A stretch of DNA of 64,000 bases from Rhizomys pruinosus. Its lineage: Eukaryota > Chordata > Mammalia > Rodentia > Spalacidae. The translations under genes were made by a program, and so were the position numbers. Where the stretch lies: contig VZQC01006256.1 in NCBI GenBank assembly GCA_009823505.1, positions 550,959-614,958 of the forward strand. The letters are read 5' to 3'. How positions within the stretch are numbered: the stretch's first letter is position 1; each line of letters opens with the position of its first letter. Shown here in pieces: positions 43,303 through 54,194 of the stretch. The notes under the pieces were generated by a model. The model did no database searches and was not told where the DNA came from. It was given only the letters and a program-made list of their open reading frames with translations.

Positions 43303-44120
43303 GCCAAGTGCACTCTGGAGTAAGATGTGCTGCAGCGGAGACCTTATTAGAAGCAATAATTATGAGAGGAACCATGAGGGCTTGGATTTTTTGAATATCT
43401 ACGATGAGATAAGCCTAGGTGGGTAGGAGAGAGTCCCCAAAAGGCTCAGGGAAAAGCGGAGAAGCAGTGGGTGACACTAAGTGACTAACACCTAGAGGCA
43501 GGTGAAGCCAAGTGCCAAGTGTGGGGTCCTGAAGAGAGGGCCAAGTTCAGGAAGAGAAGCAGGGCCGTGAGGTGCTGGATAGAGGGGACTTCTGAGGGGA
43601 TGGAAGGCCGTGGTGTCCTGGGTGTGTATACGAGGGTGAAGGTCAGTGCAGCCCTCATGGTGGGCTATAGTGGATCTGAAAAAGAGCAAGGGGGGTTTAT
43701 GGAGGATGCTGGACCCCACTGAGGGGTCTGGACTAGGTGCTCAGCATCCGGCAGGGTAGAGTTTGAGGTTCATGGGCCATATTGGTGTGTGGTTCGAGTC
43801 GGGGGAAGCTAGAACTTCTACGAGGTTTAGAGAAGTGTGGAGGAGACCCAGACAGGAGCAGTGGCATTCAGAGTTCAGGGGTGGTGATGGGGAGAGGTCT
43901 AAGGTACTCCGGAAAGGGAACTCTGGAGAAATGGGGGCAGACAGAACCATCTCTACTCTCCATATCTTATTTCTGGTCTTAACCTCAGGAAGCCGAAGGC
44001 ACAGGGAGCTGATAGGTTTCCTAGTGCAGTCCCTGAGAGGATGGGAATAAGGAGGAGGTGACTGCAGAGCCATGGGAGCCAGCAGCGGCCCCTTTCAACA
44101 TGGTACCCGGGATGGGGGTG
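43303..44120. other. Unique sequence, no gene seen
   Basis: G-rich; overlapping open frames on both strands, none recognisable. Confidence 0.4.
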
Positions 44121-44124
44121 GCCT

Positions 44125-44285
44125 CAAGTCCATCTAGCTTTGCGACCTCAGGGTGGTCATTTCACCTCTCTGAGCTTGAGTGTCCGCCTCTACAAAACGG
44201 AAACTTAAAACAGTATTTCACTCTTTCCCAAGGTTGTAGGGTGAGGGTGCTAGGATGGTACATGTGGAGTGCTGATCAAAGTCAG
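44125..44285 (+). mobile_element. MIR SINE relic
   Basis: agctttgcgacctcagggtg, catttcacctctctgagctt and cctctacaaaacggaaac match plus-strand MIR. Confidence 0.65.
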
Positions 44286-44289
44286 AGCA

Positions 44290-45135
44290 GCAGATACCTC
44301 AGGGAAAGCCAGCAGGACGGCGCTGTCTGCCAAGGACACCGTTTCCACACACTGTGAGGTGAGTTCTGCCTTCTCAGCTGCACAATAAAGACCAAGGATG
44401 GTGGGCAATGGTGTTGCTGGCTGTTAGCATGAGGAGGCACTGGAGGTGGGCAGTCTTTTGGGATTGGGACCTGGAAGAAGGCTTGTTTGGCATTTGGAGG
44501 GATGCTAGCCTGCTGGAGCTGCCCATCTGTCAGGGACTCAGACTGTCAGGCTGGAGAGAGGGCCTGTGGGCAAGAGAGGCTTCTCTGACAGGGGCGTCTT
44601 TCACTGTCAGTAGCTTCCCTTCAGTGGGTTAATAAAGCCATCCATCACTTGCTCCACACCAGATATCTAAATGCCTGTTTAATACCAGCTTGGGGTGTGG
44701 GGTCCGCATAAGGGATGCTTACAGGGTTCCGGGTTGGGTGGAACCTGCCTTGTGGGCTGGAGCCTTGCCAGTGTCCAGATGTGAACTCAGCTCAGGATCT
44801 TGCTTGGCCCAGCTGGCTTAGACCTATGCAAGGCCGATCCATGTGTGAGGCTGTGGTCTGACCAAAACAGGACACACACTTCGAATAGACACATGGAAGC
44901 TCCTTGGAGAGAACAGATGTGGGGGTGGGAAGCAGAATCTGTTACCTGGAGCTGCCGAGACAGCTGTCCCTCTGACATTAGGGATGAGCCACATGTGGGC
45001 TTCCTGGGAGTGCCACTGTGTACCCACAGCTGGCTGTTCAGAGAAACTAGCTGTTCATGGGTATTTGTGTTTGTTTAGCACAGTTAGGCTCAAGGAGGTA
45101 AGGTGAAGGAACCTGGGCTGGTGAGTGTCAGTTAA
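44290..45135. other. Unique sequence, no gene seen
   Basis: No repeat or exon recognised. Confidence 0.4.
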
Positions 45136-45139
45136 GTTA

Positions 45140-45475
45140 CAGACTTCCTGTTTGCTGGGTATTTACTGTGCGCACTTTACCACCATGAACTCGGTTAAAT
45201 GAGTATCTCCACTGAGCAGATGGCAAGACTGGAGTCCAGAGAAGGGAGGTGTGTGATCACACAGCCAGGAAGCACAGAGTTAGAACTTGAACCCAGGTCC
45301 ATTTGACTCAAGCGTCTTTCTTCACAGATGCTTTGATGGCTTCCTGGGCTAAGTGCTTTAATGGTTCTCAAATTCTCTCTCAGAGCAGAAGAAAGCTCAC
45401 AGGGATAACATGAGTAGTCACAAGGCGACATAGCTAGGAAGCTCAGAGCTGAGACTCAGCCCAGGTCTGTATGAT
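45140..45475 (-). mobile_element. MIR SINE relics (one long, one short)
   Basis: The first (45140-45310) includes gtatttactgtgcgcacttt, tgatcacacagccaggaagc and aacttgaacccaggtccatt. A second scrap at about 45405-45470 has cgacatagctaggaagctca and gactcagcccaggtctg. Both read as reverse MIR. Confidence 0.65.
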
Positions 45476-45516
45476 CCCAAACATGTGTTATTATTATTTT
45501 TTCCATCAGAATAGTA

Positions 45517-46169
45517 ATTGTGTTGGATAGCTTTCGGTGTCAACTTGACACACCTGGTCGAAGGAGCCTCGGTTGGGAAATTGCCTCCATTGGACTGGCC
45601 ATGTCTGTGGGGTATTTTCTTGATGGTTGAGTGATGTGGGAGGGCCCAGCTCACTGTGGGTGGTGCCACACCTGGGCAGGTAGTCCTGTATCGCATAAGA
45701 AAGCTGGCTGAGGGGCTGGAGAGATAGCCTAGAGGTTAAGAGCACCGACTGCCCTTGCAGAGGACCCAGGTTCGATCCCCAGCACCCACATGGTGGCTAA
45801 GAACCGTCTGTAACTCCAATTCCAGGAGAACTCCAGTTCCAGGGGAATCCAAGACCCTCTTCTGACCTCCGCAGCATTGCACGACACGGTGCACAAACCT
45901 ACATGCAGACAGTACACTCATACACATATAAAAATAAAAAAAATAAAAAAAAAGAAAGCCGGCTGAGCATGGGCCAGGGGAGCAAGTCAGTAAGTAGCAT
46001 TTCTCCATGGCCTGTGCTTCAGCTCCTGCTTCCAGATTCCTGCCCTGAGTTCCCACCTTGGACTCCTTCAGTGATGAACTGTGACTTGGGATATATAAGC
46101 TAAATAAAACTTTTTGTCCCCAAGTTGGTATTGGTCAGAGTGTTTTGTCACAGTAGTTGAAAGCAAACT
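45517..46169 (+). mobile_element. Rodent LTR-like repeat (copy 2), split by a B2
   Basis: The same repeat as 27770-28168, in the other orientation. The left part (ttggatagctttcggtgtca to agaaagctggctga) and right part (gccggctgagcatgggccag to agttgaaagcaaact) are separated by the B2 at 45713-45951. A polyadenylation-like signal aaataaaac lies near 46101, as expected for an LTR 3' section. The string agaatagta borders both outer ends (45508-45516 and 46170-46178). Confidence 0.65.
45713..45951 (+). mobile_element. B2 SINE with 17-bp duplication, nested
   Basis: Young-looking B2 inside the LTR-like repeat, with the target duplication aagaaagc(t/c)ggctga at 45697-45711 and 45952-45965. Box B (ggttcgatcccc) is intact. 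It carries the extra unit in forward form (aactccaattccaggag) before the normal aactccagttccagggg. Confidence 0.96.
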
Positions 46170-46179
46170 AGAATAGTAT

Positions 46180-46830
46180 GTTTTCAACACTTTCAGCAAC
46201 AAATCTTCCTTTTGCAGAGAAAATCTGATGTGGGATCCTGAAATAAGGGCAGATGGAAGAGGATGTCACATTAGTTAAGCTGACGCCTGTTCCAGTACGT
46301 CACATGTGGTGGCTTGAAGACAGCTCTTTTATGATCTCCAGGGCTTTCAGGAGCCAGCAATTCAAATGGAGTATGTGCAGATGAGTGCCGTCTACACCAT
46401 GGTGTTTCTTGGAAGACTTGAAGGTTGCAGCTGAAATCTGAAGGATGAGACTCACGGCTCATCTGGCCCGTGCTGAGTGTGGGTGGGAGGCTCCTCAGCC
46501 CCTCCCCTCTAGTCTCTCTAGGGGAGCCAGTTTGGGTTTTCTCACATCGCGGTCCAGTAGTCTAGACAGAAGCCACAGGGCCCCTTATGACTGGCCCTGG
46601 AAGTCAGGTGACGTCACTTCTTGTCTTCCTGTGGGGCACGTCGGTCCCAAATATTACTGGGGCTAAGAATGAACCTAACTGGCCCAAGGAAAGCCAAGGA
46701 ATTTCTCTCCTTCCCTAGTCTCATTCTGACTTGCCTGGTCTCCCTCTAGCCACATCTTTATTTTGTCCTGTAGAAGCTTCTCTGCCCATCTGCCTCTTTT
46801 CTCCCCTGATACTGCCCCCTGTTGGCCAGC
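46180..46830. other. Unique sequence, no gene seen
   Basis: No repeat or exon recognised. Confidence 0.4.
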
Positions 46831-46834
46831 TCAA

Positions 46835-47240
46835 AAATAATTCATTTAAGTAGGTCTCTCAGGGGCCCCTCAGGTCTAATACATCCACTTGCCTCTCACT
46901 TACTTTTTGATCAGCAGCTGTATTAGTTGAGATAATTCTGTCACCACATGCCTTTTATACCCAGAACGTGCGTGGTAAATTTGTTAAAGAATACCCCAGG
47001 CTAACACATCATTACACTCCCAAACTCATCTATCTTTTTACTTCGGATTAATTCTTTTTCTCCCTCTCTCTTCACCTCCTCCATAAATCCTGGTGCACTT
47101 AATTAATTTCAGTTCCAGTGTAAGGTCCATAATACAGAATTGTTCAAGCAAACACAAAATTAATTATTCTATTTACAGCCTTCTCATTGAGAGGAGTATT
47201 TCATCTTTCATAATTACATTTTGGAACGTCCAATTATGAA
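46835..47240. promoter_or_regulatory. Candidate conserved non-coding element
   Basis: AT-rich unique block: aaataattcatttaagtagg (46845), cggattaattctttttctcc (47044), cttaattaatttcagttcc (47098), aaattaattattctatttac (47157), ttcataattacattttgg (47206). The TAATTA-type density is the highest in the window by eye. Inference only. Confidence 0.35.
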
Positions 47241-47454
47241 TTCAGGCGCCTGCTGTTTTGCATACGGGGACAGTCCCCGAGTGTCCTCGAGGTAGGGAGT
47301 TGGACTGGTGGTCTCTTGTACCTTGTGATACTAACAGTCACTGCTGGCTTAGCCCATAAAGGACCTTTTATGGAGACACTGAGGTCGAGACAGGGGGTAA
47401 GGTTTGTAAGGGTGTGGAGCCCGGGGGAGGAAGCAAAAAGAAGCAGGAGGAGGT

Positions 47455-47479
47455 AGGGAGGGAGGGAGGGAGGGAGGGA
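47455..47479. repeat. (GGGA)n microsatellite
   Basis: Six GGGA units in a purine-rich stretch. Confidence 0.92.
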
Positions 47480-48030
47480 ACAGGAATGTGTACCAACTTC
47501 ACTGGGTTCTCGTCTTAGAATCAAGAGCTTCCAGATGGGAGGAGGCTGACCCTTCATCTTGCTGGGTTGCCAGGGAAGATTCTTGGATTTTCTGCAACAC
47601 AGGGAGGCAGGTGCTTGGGACCCATCTTATACCTGGAGCACCTGGGTCTCAAGTGTGAAACTGGCTGTCTGGCTTCCACTGTTCTCCACCTCTAGGTCAC
47701 AGAGGACCACTTTGGTTCTCAGCTGGGACACTTTGAGCAGATTTGGGGAGCCACTGTCTCTGCTCCCTGAGGCCTCTCTTTAAAATGGTTATAGAATAGT
47801 CATAACTCTTAGATGGGAACAAGGAGACCATCTGCTGTCTGTTTAGGGCCTTGCTCTAATACCCAAACTGGTCCCAGGGGACAATGACCTGGCTGTAGTT
47901 GGGTGTTTGATCCATGGAGTTCTAAGACCAAGAGGCCTATTTAATGGCAAAAATAGCAGCTTTCATGTAAATGAAATTTAACATGTTTATTTAAAAACAA
48001 GTTAAATAATGCATGAGGACATTTATTAAA
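47480..48030. other. Unique sequence, no gene seen
   Basis: No repeat or exon recognised. Confidence 0.4.
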
Positions 48031-48032
48031 CA

Positions 48033-48145
48033 GGGTGCTGTGAGAGTCACCAGTAATCCCAGCACTTGGAGGCTGAGGCAGGAGGATTGTGAGTTCAAGA
48101 TCAACTTGGGGTATGTAGTGAGATGGTTTTATAAAACAAAACAAA
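48033..48145 (+). mobile_element. Old B1-related SINE
   Basis: agtaatcccagcacttggag, gctgaggcaggaggattgtg and agttcaagatcaacttgggg match an early B1/7SL-derived monomer, with an AAAAC-type tail. Confidence 0.7.
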
Positions 48146-48489
48146 GTCCTCAGTGGTGGTGGGGAATGGTTTCCTTCCTCCTGCTCTGACCCGCTCTCAT
48201 TTCAGAGAGACAGGCTTTTCTTTAGTGAGTTGTTTCCTTTCTTTAAAATCTCCTACTGAGTCCTTGTTACATGCCGAGTGTCCCAATGGGCACCTTGCAC
48301 CAGAGACTTTGCATATATTCCTGTTTTCACCTCCATAGTACTCAGAGGTCGATTCCTCACACAGAGACCCTCATCTCAGACAAGTCCATGCAGGTGGCCA
48401 TGAAGAGGGCTGCAGGGCCAGGTCCGGGTAGGCTCTGAAGCCTCAGGGAAGTTATCAACACCATACCTGCTGCAGGGTATAGTGATAAG

Positions 48490-48660
48490 ACTCCACTTTG
48501 TCTGTACCTGATAGCTAGGTGACCTAACTTCTCTCTGCCTCAGTTCCTTGTGTGTTAAATTGGAATAACATTACCTTCCCATTGGACTGTTGGGAGGTAT
48601 CTATGGGATTATGCATGTAAAGCTGGCCCACAGACGGTGAATGGTTACTAAGGGGTTATG
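48490..48660 (+). mobile_element. MIR SINE relic
   Basis: atagctaggtgacctaactt, ctctctgcctcagttccttg and aaattggaataacattacct match plus-strand MIR through its 3' part. Confidence 0.7.
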
Positions 48661-48969
48661 CCTCAGTTTCTCCATTGGTAAAGGCTGAGTAGACAGGTTA
48701 GGGAGATGCATTTTTGAAATGAATCTTCTGCCTTGGTTCATTCACAAAGGCTGGTGTCTGGGCTGTGTGAGGCCTTCAAGGGTCAGGCAGTCGTTAACAC
48801 GGAGAGATGTGCAATGCTCTGAGTGCCACCGCTTATATTTCTACCATGTTTTTCATGATTAACACCTCCAGCTGTCCTGTCCTTACCTCAATGGAGACAA
48901 CGGTTCTCAGTTCACTTAGAATAAACATAGGGCCTGCATGGAGGATGGTGAGACCAACTTGATCTTATT

Positions 48970-49295
48970 TCTGCCTCCTTCTCCCTTGGCTTTTTATAGC
49001 CTACACTCTAGCCGTGCTGGTCTGCCCTGTATTTCTTGAGCCACTGATGTCTTTCTTAGCACAGGGACTTAGCAGTAGTCATTCTGTATGCCACACAGAT
49101 TCTTCCCTCGGCTCTTGGCATGGCTGGCTCTGTTTCAGTGGCATCTTCAGAGAACCTCCTCTGACCCTCCTCCATACCTTAGCCCTCAGCCCAGTTCTTA
49201 CATCTCTTAATAGTTGTCTTCATACTTCTTATCACTACCCATAGTAGCTGATTTCCTTGTTTATTGTCTGTCTACAAACTAGAATACAAAGGTCC
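48970..49295 (+). mobile_element. L2 LINE relic
   Basis: cttcagagaacctcctctga, ttccttgtttattgtctgtc and aaactagaatacaaaggtcc fit the L2 3' section. Confidence 0.55.
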
Positions 49296-49324
49296 TGAGT
49301 GGTATACAATGTATACAATGACTG

Positions 49325-49361
49325 GTGTGTGCGTGTGTGTGCGTGTGTGTGTGTGTGTGTG
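49325..49361. repeat. (GT)n microsatellite
   Basis: Interrupted GT/GC repeat. Confidence 0.93.
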
Positions 49362-49414
49362 CAAATGCACACAACTATGTGTGTCCAGATGCCAGAGGAA
49401 GTTTGGTATATTCT

Positions 49415-49415
49415 A

Positions 49416-49451
<36 letters not shown>
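49415..49451. repeat. (ATT)n microsatellite at a B1 tail
   Basis: About 12 ATT units directly before the reverse B1, likely grown from its A-rich tail. Confidence 0.94.
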
Positions 49452-49600
49452 GGTCTTTTCGAGACAGGGTCTCCCTGTAGTCCCAGCTGTCCTGGAACTC
49501 ACTCTGTAGACCAGGCTGGCCTTGAATTCACAAAGATCCACCTGCCTCTGCCTCCCAAGTGCTAGGATTAAAGGTGTGCGCCACCAAATCAAGCCTGGCT
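49452..49600 (-). mobile_element. B1 SINE
   Basis: Reverse B1 from tcttttcgagacagggtctc to gtgcgccaccaaatcaagcc. The 5' end is altered to a small palindrome (tcaagcctggcttga). Confidence 0.92.
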
Positions 49601-49631
49601 TGATTTTTTTTTTCCTACCTTATTATTTGGA

Positions 49632-49735
49632 GACAAGTCTTTTAGCTGCCATGTGGATGCTGTGAATCGAACCCGGGTTCTCTGCAAGAACAGTCAGTGC
49701 TCTTAACCATTAACTTAGCCATCTCTTCAGACACC
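49632..49735 (-). mobile_element. Truncated B2 head
   Basis: Only the tRNA-like head and about 30 further bases of a reverse B2 remain (ttagctgccatgtggatgct, box B complement gtgaatcgaacccggg, then ctcttaacc...catctcttcag). The break point is close to that of the B2-B1 chimeras, but about 30 bases, including a T-run, separate it from the B1 at 49452, so it is not the same junction. It may be a relative. Confidence 0.75.
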
Positions 49736-49965
49736 ATAAATGTTTTTTTAAGGCTGTACTTTATCTTTATCCCTAGTGAGACACAGAAAGCCTAGGATTA
49801 AGACTTTGGAATGTTCACCCTTGTGATTATCTGTAGAGGAAATGGGCAGGTTTAGATTTTCCTTTAAACCTGTGTTGTAATCTTGAGGAGACTTCTTCCA
49901 TCTGAACAGACCCTTGAGATAGGAGAGAGCCTTTGATTTATCTCATAAGTGATTTTCTTTTTCAG

Positions 49966-50030
49966 ACCTTCCCACACTGAATAATTACTTGCCTTTGTGG
50001 GCTGAGAATGTCTTCCTGTTGTTCCACCTG
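49966..50030 (+). CDS. Candidate 65-bp internal exon (unproven)
   Basis: A pyrimidine tract and AG (gattttctttttcag, ending 49965) precede it, and a CTG/GTGAGT donor follows (GT at 50031). One frame is open: two bases, then 21 codons, giving a leucine- and phenylalanine-rich peptide beginning LPTLNNYLPLW. The other two frames have early stops. It lies outside recognised repeats, next to an AT-rich block (cttgttaattaactattaat at 50048). I recognise no protein family, so this could be a rare exon, a lncRNA exon or chance. Confidence 0.2.
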
Positions 50031-50544
50031 GTGAGTTTGTTTTGCTTGTTAATTAACTATTAATTGTAAGGACTCCTGGGAATTGGAAGTAAAAAGGAGG
50101 CCTCAGAGGTGGGCCAGGGATCTAGGGCAAGCATGGACCCCAGACTAGAATGAGGCTGCCCTCACTGGGCTAATTCATTTCAAATGGTGTCATGTCCAGA
50201 GAGTCCCTGAGTTCTTGAGATGATGAGCGATTTTGTTCATTAAGTCCTGTAAATACTACAGCTTAATTTCCAGCAGTGGAGCGGCTGGCAACTGTGACAG
50301 GGGGTGTCCTTGAAGGAACAGGTCCTGGACATGGGGAGGTTGAGAGGGAGCAGAGGCATTCAAAGGAGGGGCTTTACCCTGGGTGTGTCCCTCTCTTCTC
50401 CCTTCCCTTTGCCTCTTTGCCGTCTCTCCATTGGGACATTGGGGTATTCCATTGGGACTTCCCCGGTCATGGGACCATCCTGGTTTAGTTAGAATAGTAT
50501 GCCTGCAAGTAACTTGAAGGAGGCTTCTGGGAGCTCACCTCTCT

Positions 50545-50900
50545 GTCTCTCGGAGGCTCCAGCCAGACACTCCCATCATTGATGTCTACCTGCCTCCACC
50601 TCTCCCACAGCTCATTTTCACACATTGCTACCATCTTTAAGGCTCAGACAGTGTTTCTAAGGCTCCTCTCTTTTGGCTTTTCTGGGATCTCTCATCTTCA
50701 GCAGCCCTCCAATCCACCATTTTCTCCCCTAGAAGACCCTGAGAGCTACCTTGAGGGTCTCCTTGCTGCTACTCTGGGCCTTATAATTTTTTTCTTCACT
50801 TTGCATCTGGCATGATTCTTCCAAGTGTACATCCAATCATGTCTTAAAATTCTTAAACCCCTCCTGGAGCTTTCCCTTACCTTGATAAAGGGGACAATCC
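50545..50900 (+). mobile_element. Possible L2-like relic
   Basis: Pyrimidine-rich text (cacctctcccacagctcatt, cttaaacccctcctggagct, ttcccttaccttgataaagg) resembles L2 but is very worn. Confidence 0.35.
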
Positions 50901-51051
50901 TGCCCAAGGTCTATAAGAACATGCTATAACATGTTCTATGGGCCTGTATGTATGGGGGCATGATTTATTCCATAGCAGGCTACTGCCGAAGAAAAGTAGA
51001 GGGAAGCGTTGTGCCTAACAATCTTCTAAGTCATGTCACCAGTTTATTCTA

Positions 51052-51285
51052 GGTTTCTTTTTTTTTTATTATTATTTTTATTTCTGTATGTGTGAATGTA
51101 CTGTCTGCATGCAAGTCTGTGCACCCGTGCTGCGCAATGCCGCGGAGGTCAGAAGAGGGTGTCAGATTCCCCTGGAACTGGAGTTTCAGACGGTTCTCGT
51201 CCGCCATGTGGGTGCTGGGGATCGAACCCGGGTCCTCTGCAAGAGCGGTCGGCACTCTCAACCACTAGGCCATCTCTCCAGTCCC
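51052..51285 (-). mobile_element. B2 SINE, well preserved
   Basis: Reverse B2 with the target duplication caccagtttattcta at 51037-51051 and 51286-51300. The box B complement (gggatcgaacccggg) is intact. It lacks the 17-bp unit. Confidence 0.96.
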
Positions 51286-51489
51286 CACCAGTTTATTCTA
51301 ACTGATCATGATTACCTTCATGCCCATTTGTCTTTGAATCTAGCAACACTGCAGTGAAATGTACCCAGGACGATGTGCTATGGAAATTCAGAGATTACTA
51401 AAGAGATTATCAGATCCTCGGGTCTGCACTTTGCTTGTCTGAGTCGCATCTTGATTCCATGATGTCCTTTTCATCCTTGGATGGCCACA

Positions 51490-51598
51490 CCATCTCCACC
51501 TGCCTTCGTTTCCTCATCTGTCAAATGGCTATAATAATGGCACCTGTTTCATAGGGATTCTGCAGGATTTAATGAGATAATATAGTAAAAGAATATTG
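51490..51598 (+). mobile_element. MIR SINE relic
   Basis: gtttcctcatctgtcaaatg, gctataataatggcacctg and ggatttaatgagataatata match the MIR 3' half. Confidence 0.75.
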
Positions 51599-51603
51599 GC
51601 TTT

Positions 51604-51742
51604 TCAGGTGTGGTGATACATAAGTTTATTCTCTGCACTCAGGAGGCAGAGGCAGGCAGATCTCTGTGAGATGGAGGCTAACCTGGTCTACATAGTGAGG
51701 TCCAGGCCTGTTTGGGCTTCAGGGAGAGCTTGTCTAAAAAAA
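51604..51742 (+). mobile_element. B1 SINE, old copy
   Basis: ttcaggtgtggtgatacata, aggaggcagaggcaggcaga and gtctacatagtgaggtccag form a diverged plus-strand B1. Confidence 0.87.
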
Positions 51743-52103
51743 AGTCTTAGCTTGTTGTATTTATCCCCTCTCACCCTACCTCCCCTGACACCAACATCAT
51801 TACATGGTGCTGTTTCCTTCTCCAGACCGTTCTGCTGCTTCCTCTTCATTTCCCTAATGAACGTTAATTAGAAAGAACAAAGGCAACAGATAATTCTTGA
51901 GAACATGTTGCATGCTGGCCACTGTCATATTTGCTATCTCATTAATCGTTTCTAGATAGACATTTCTATTCTCCCTATACCCCATGTGTCTCTCCATATA
52001 TGACTTTATACATATATATGTATAAAGTAAAGGAAACTAAGAACATAGGACTGCTTGCCCCCAAGTGAGTTAATAGCCAAGACAGGTTAAGAATTCTAGT
52101 CTG

Positions 52104-52266
52104 GACCGGGCATGGTGGTGCACGCCTTTAATCCTAGCCCTCGGGAGGCAGAGGCAGGTGGATCTTTGTGAGTTCAAGGCCTGCCTGGTCTACAGAGCGA
52201 GTTCCAGGCCAGTTGGGGCTACAGGGAGACCCTGTCTTAAAAATATTAAAAAAAAAAAAAAAAAAA
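52104..52266 (+). mobile_element. B1 SINE, young-looking
   Basis: Plus-strand B1 with a perfect 15-bp target duplication, aagaattctagtctg, at 52089-52103 and 52267-52281, and a nearly pure A tail. Confidence 0.96.
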
Positions 52267-52391
52267 AAGAATTCTAGTCTGTCTTGTGCCAGAGACTAGT
52301 TGATGGTGGAGGAAGTAAGGGACCTTCTGGGTGGAGGGAATTGGAAGAGGAGGGTTAGGTATTATGTCATGGAAGATGAGACCTTGCAGGA

Positions 52392-52394
<3 letters not shown>

Positions 52395-52439
<45 letters not shown>
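52395..52439. repeat. (TG)n tail microsatellite of a B4
   Basis: About 22 TG units. It forms the CA tail of the minus-strand B4 that follows. Confidence 0.95.
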
Positions 52440-52441
<2 letters not shown>

Positions 52442-52677
52442 GTCCAGAAGAGAGCAGCAGGTATTCTCCATCATCTTCCACTTATTCTTTTGAGGCAGGG
52501 TCTCTCCCGGACCTGAGCTCCTGCAAGCCCCAGCAAGCCTCCCATCTCTGTCCTCCTTGGAGCTGGGGTTACAGATATTTGTAGGGATGCCAGGCTGGTG
52601 CACGAGTGCTAGGATCTGAACTCTGGTCATCAGGATTGCAGAGTGAACACTCTTAACTGCTGAGCATCTCTTCAGTC
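52440..52677 (-). mobile_element. B4-type SINE (ID-B1 dimer)
   Basis: Reverse B1-like section (ttttgaggcagggtctctcc, ctggggttacagatatttg) followed by a reverse ID-like head (gtgaacactcttaactgctg, agcatctcttcagtcc). The B1-like part is diverged. Confidence 0.78.
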
Positions 52678-52684
52678 CTTTTGC

Positions 52685-52845
52685 TTTTATTATTTGAGAC
52701 AGTATAACAATCTGTAGTTCAATATTAGTCTGGAAGTCACTGTGTAGCCCAGGTGATCTTCGAACTCATGGATGATCTTCCTGCCTCAGCCTCCCCAATG
52801 CTGGGAATGCAAGCATGAGTCACCACATCTGGTGAGGCTTTATCT
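52685..52845 (-). mobile_element. Old B1-related SINE
   Basis: Reverse B1-like text with a 7SL-like middle: tgtgtagcccaggtgatctt, cctgcctcagcctccccaat, gctgggaatgcaagcatg. Confidence 0.75.
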
Positions 52846-53079
52846 CCTCTTATCTGTCTTCCAAATATTCATACAGCCTTCTCATGCACCTTGGTTACAT
52901 CTTTCATGGTAGTTATATCATAATTTTCTTAAGACCAAGGCTTAACACTTACGTTATCATGGCTCTGTGAACTTTCTTCCTACTGAGCCAAGTGGAGAAG
53001 TATTATTACTTTTTTATACAACTTGTAATTGCCTTGAAGCTAGTATTTGTCCTCTAGGGTATACTGAGGGGGAGGCACA

Positions 53080-53412
53080 TGTTTTTATGTGTGTGGTGTG
53101 TATGCAGGTATGAATGTTTATATGTGTGTGGGAGCGTGATGTGCATACAGAAGCCAGAGGTTGATAATGGGTGCCTTCCTTGATTGTGCTCCATTTTGCT
53201 TACTAAGGCAGGGTCTCTCTTTGGACCCAGAGCTTACTGATTTGGCTAGTCCATCTAGCCAGGATGCTCCAGGGATACCTATTTCCATTTCCTGAGTCCT
53301 GGGATTATAAGCAGTCACACTTGCCCACCTTTTACATGGGCACTAGGAATCTGAACTCTGGGTCTCATGCTATATGGTAAATGCTTTATCCATTAAACCA
53401 TTTCCCCGGCCT
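53080..53412 (-). mobile_element. B4-type SINE (ID-B1 dimer)
   Basis: TG-rich tail, agccagaggttgataatggg, reverse B1-like section (aaggcagggtctctctttgg, gagtcctgggattataagc), then a reverse ID-like head (aaatgctttatccattaaac, catttccccggcc). Confidence 0.8.
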
Positions 53413-53714
53413 CTATCCTTTTTAGAGCATAGCTTACTATGCATTCATCATTGCTTCAACCCCACACCCCTTGCTAGCTGTGCAAGCCACCTATGAAGGC
53501 ACTCAAACCTGTCAGCTGTCCTGTTCATCTTGGCTTGAGGAAAACCCTTCTAGGGCCATGGCTAACTCCAGCTGGCCTGGTGGCCCAGGCTTCACGCACA
53601 GTTGTGATTCTAGGCTCTTCTTCTACTGCCTTTCTTGCGATTCCGTCACTTACTCCTGAGTTGAATTTCTCATTTTCTGAATCTCACCTTTCTCCTTCTG
53701 GGGATATACATTCA

Positions 53715-53716
<2 letters not shown>

Positions 53717-53769
<53 letters not shown>
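53717..53769. repeat. (TG)n microsatellite, 26 units
   Basis: The longest pure TG tract in the window. It can adopt Z-DNA and is probably polymorphic. Confidence 0.96.
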
Positions 53770-53772
<3 letters not shown>

Positions 53773-54194
53773 CTTCCCTAACTGTGCCTTAAGAAGAGGC
53801 ACTGAAGATGTAGAGAATCGAAAACCCTATACCTGAAAACAGCCTTAAGGATTTTATTCTCACAATTGAATATTTGGTTATCAGTCAATTCGTTATTTAG
53901 AATTTGTTGTTCTTTATAAATTTAAGTCTCCACTTTGGAAACCAGCTTTCTTGTTCCCTGTAATTCTGGTCTCTTGGTATTTGGACCTGCGGAGTCCCTT
54001 CCCACATTTAATAGGGATTAAGTCTTTTGTTAATGGGATATTCTGAAAATAAGGGCTGTGGAAGACAGGTGGCTCTCACCTGTTCTGCTAGGATCCATTT
54101 CGGAGGGAAAGCCAGGTGCCATGTCACAAGGAGACCCAAGCAACCTTTTGGAGTGATTTCATGATGAGAAACAGTCTTCCCACCAATAGCCAGG

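Noticed and set aside
45517..46169. Full endogenous retrovirus
   Set aside because: Only an LTR-like unit of about 420 bases plus a nested B2. No gag, pol or env reading frame nearby.
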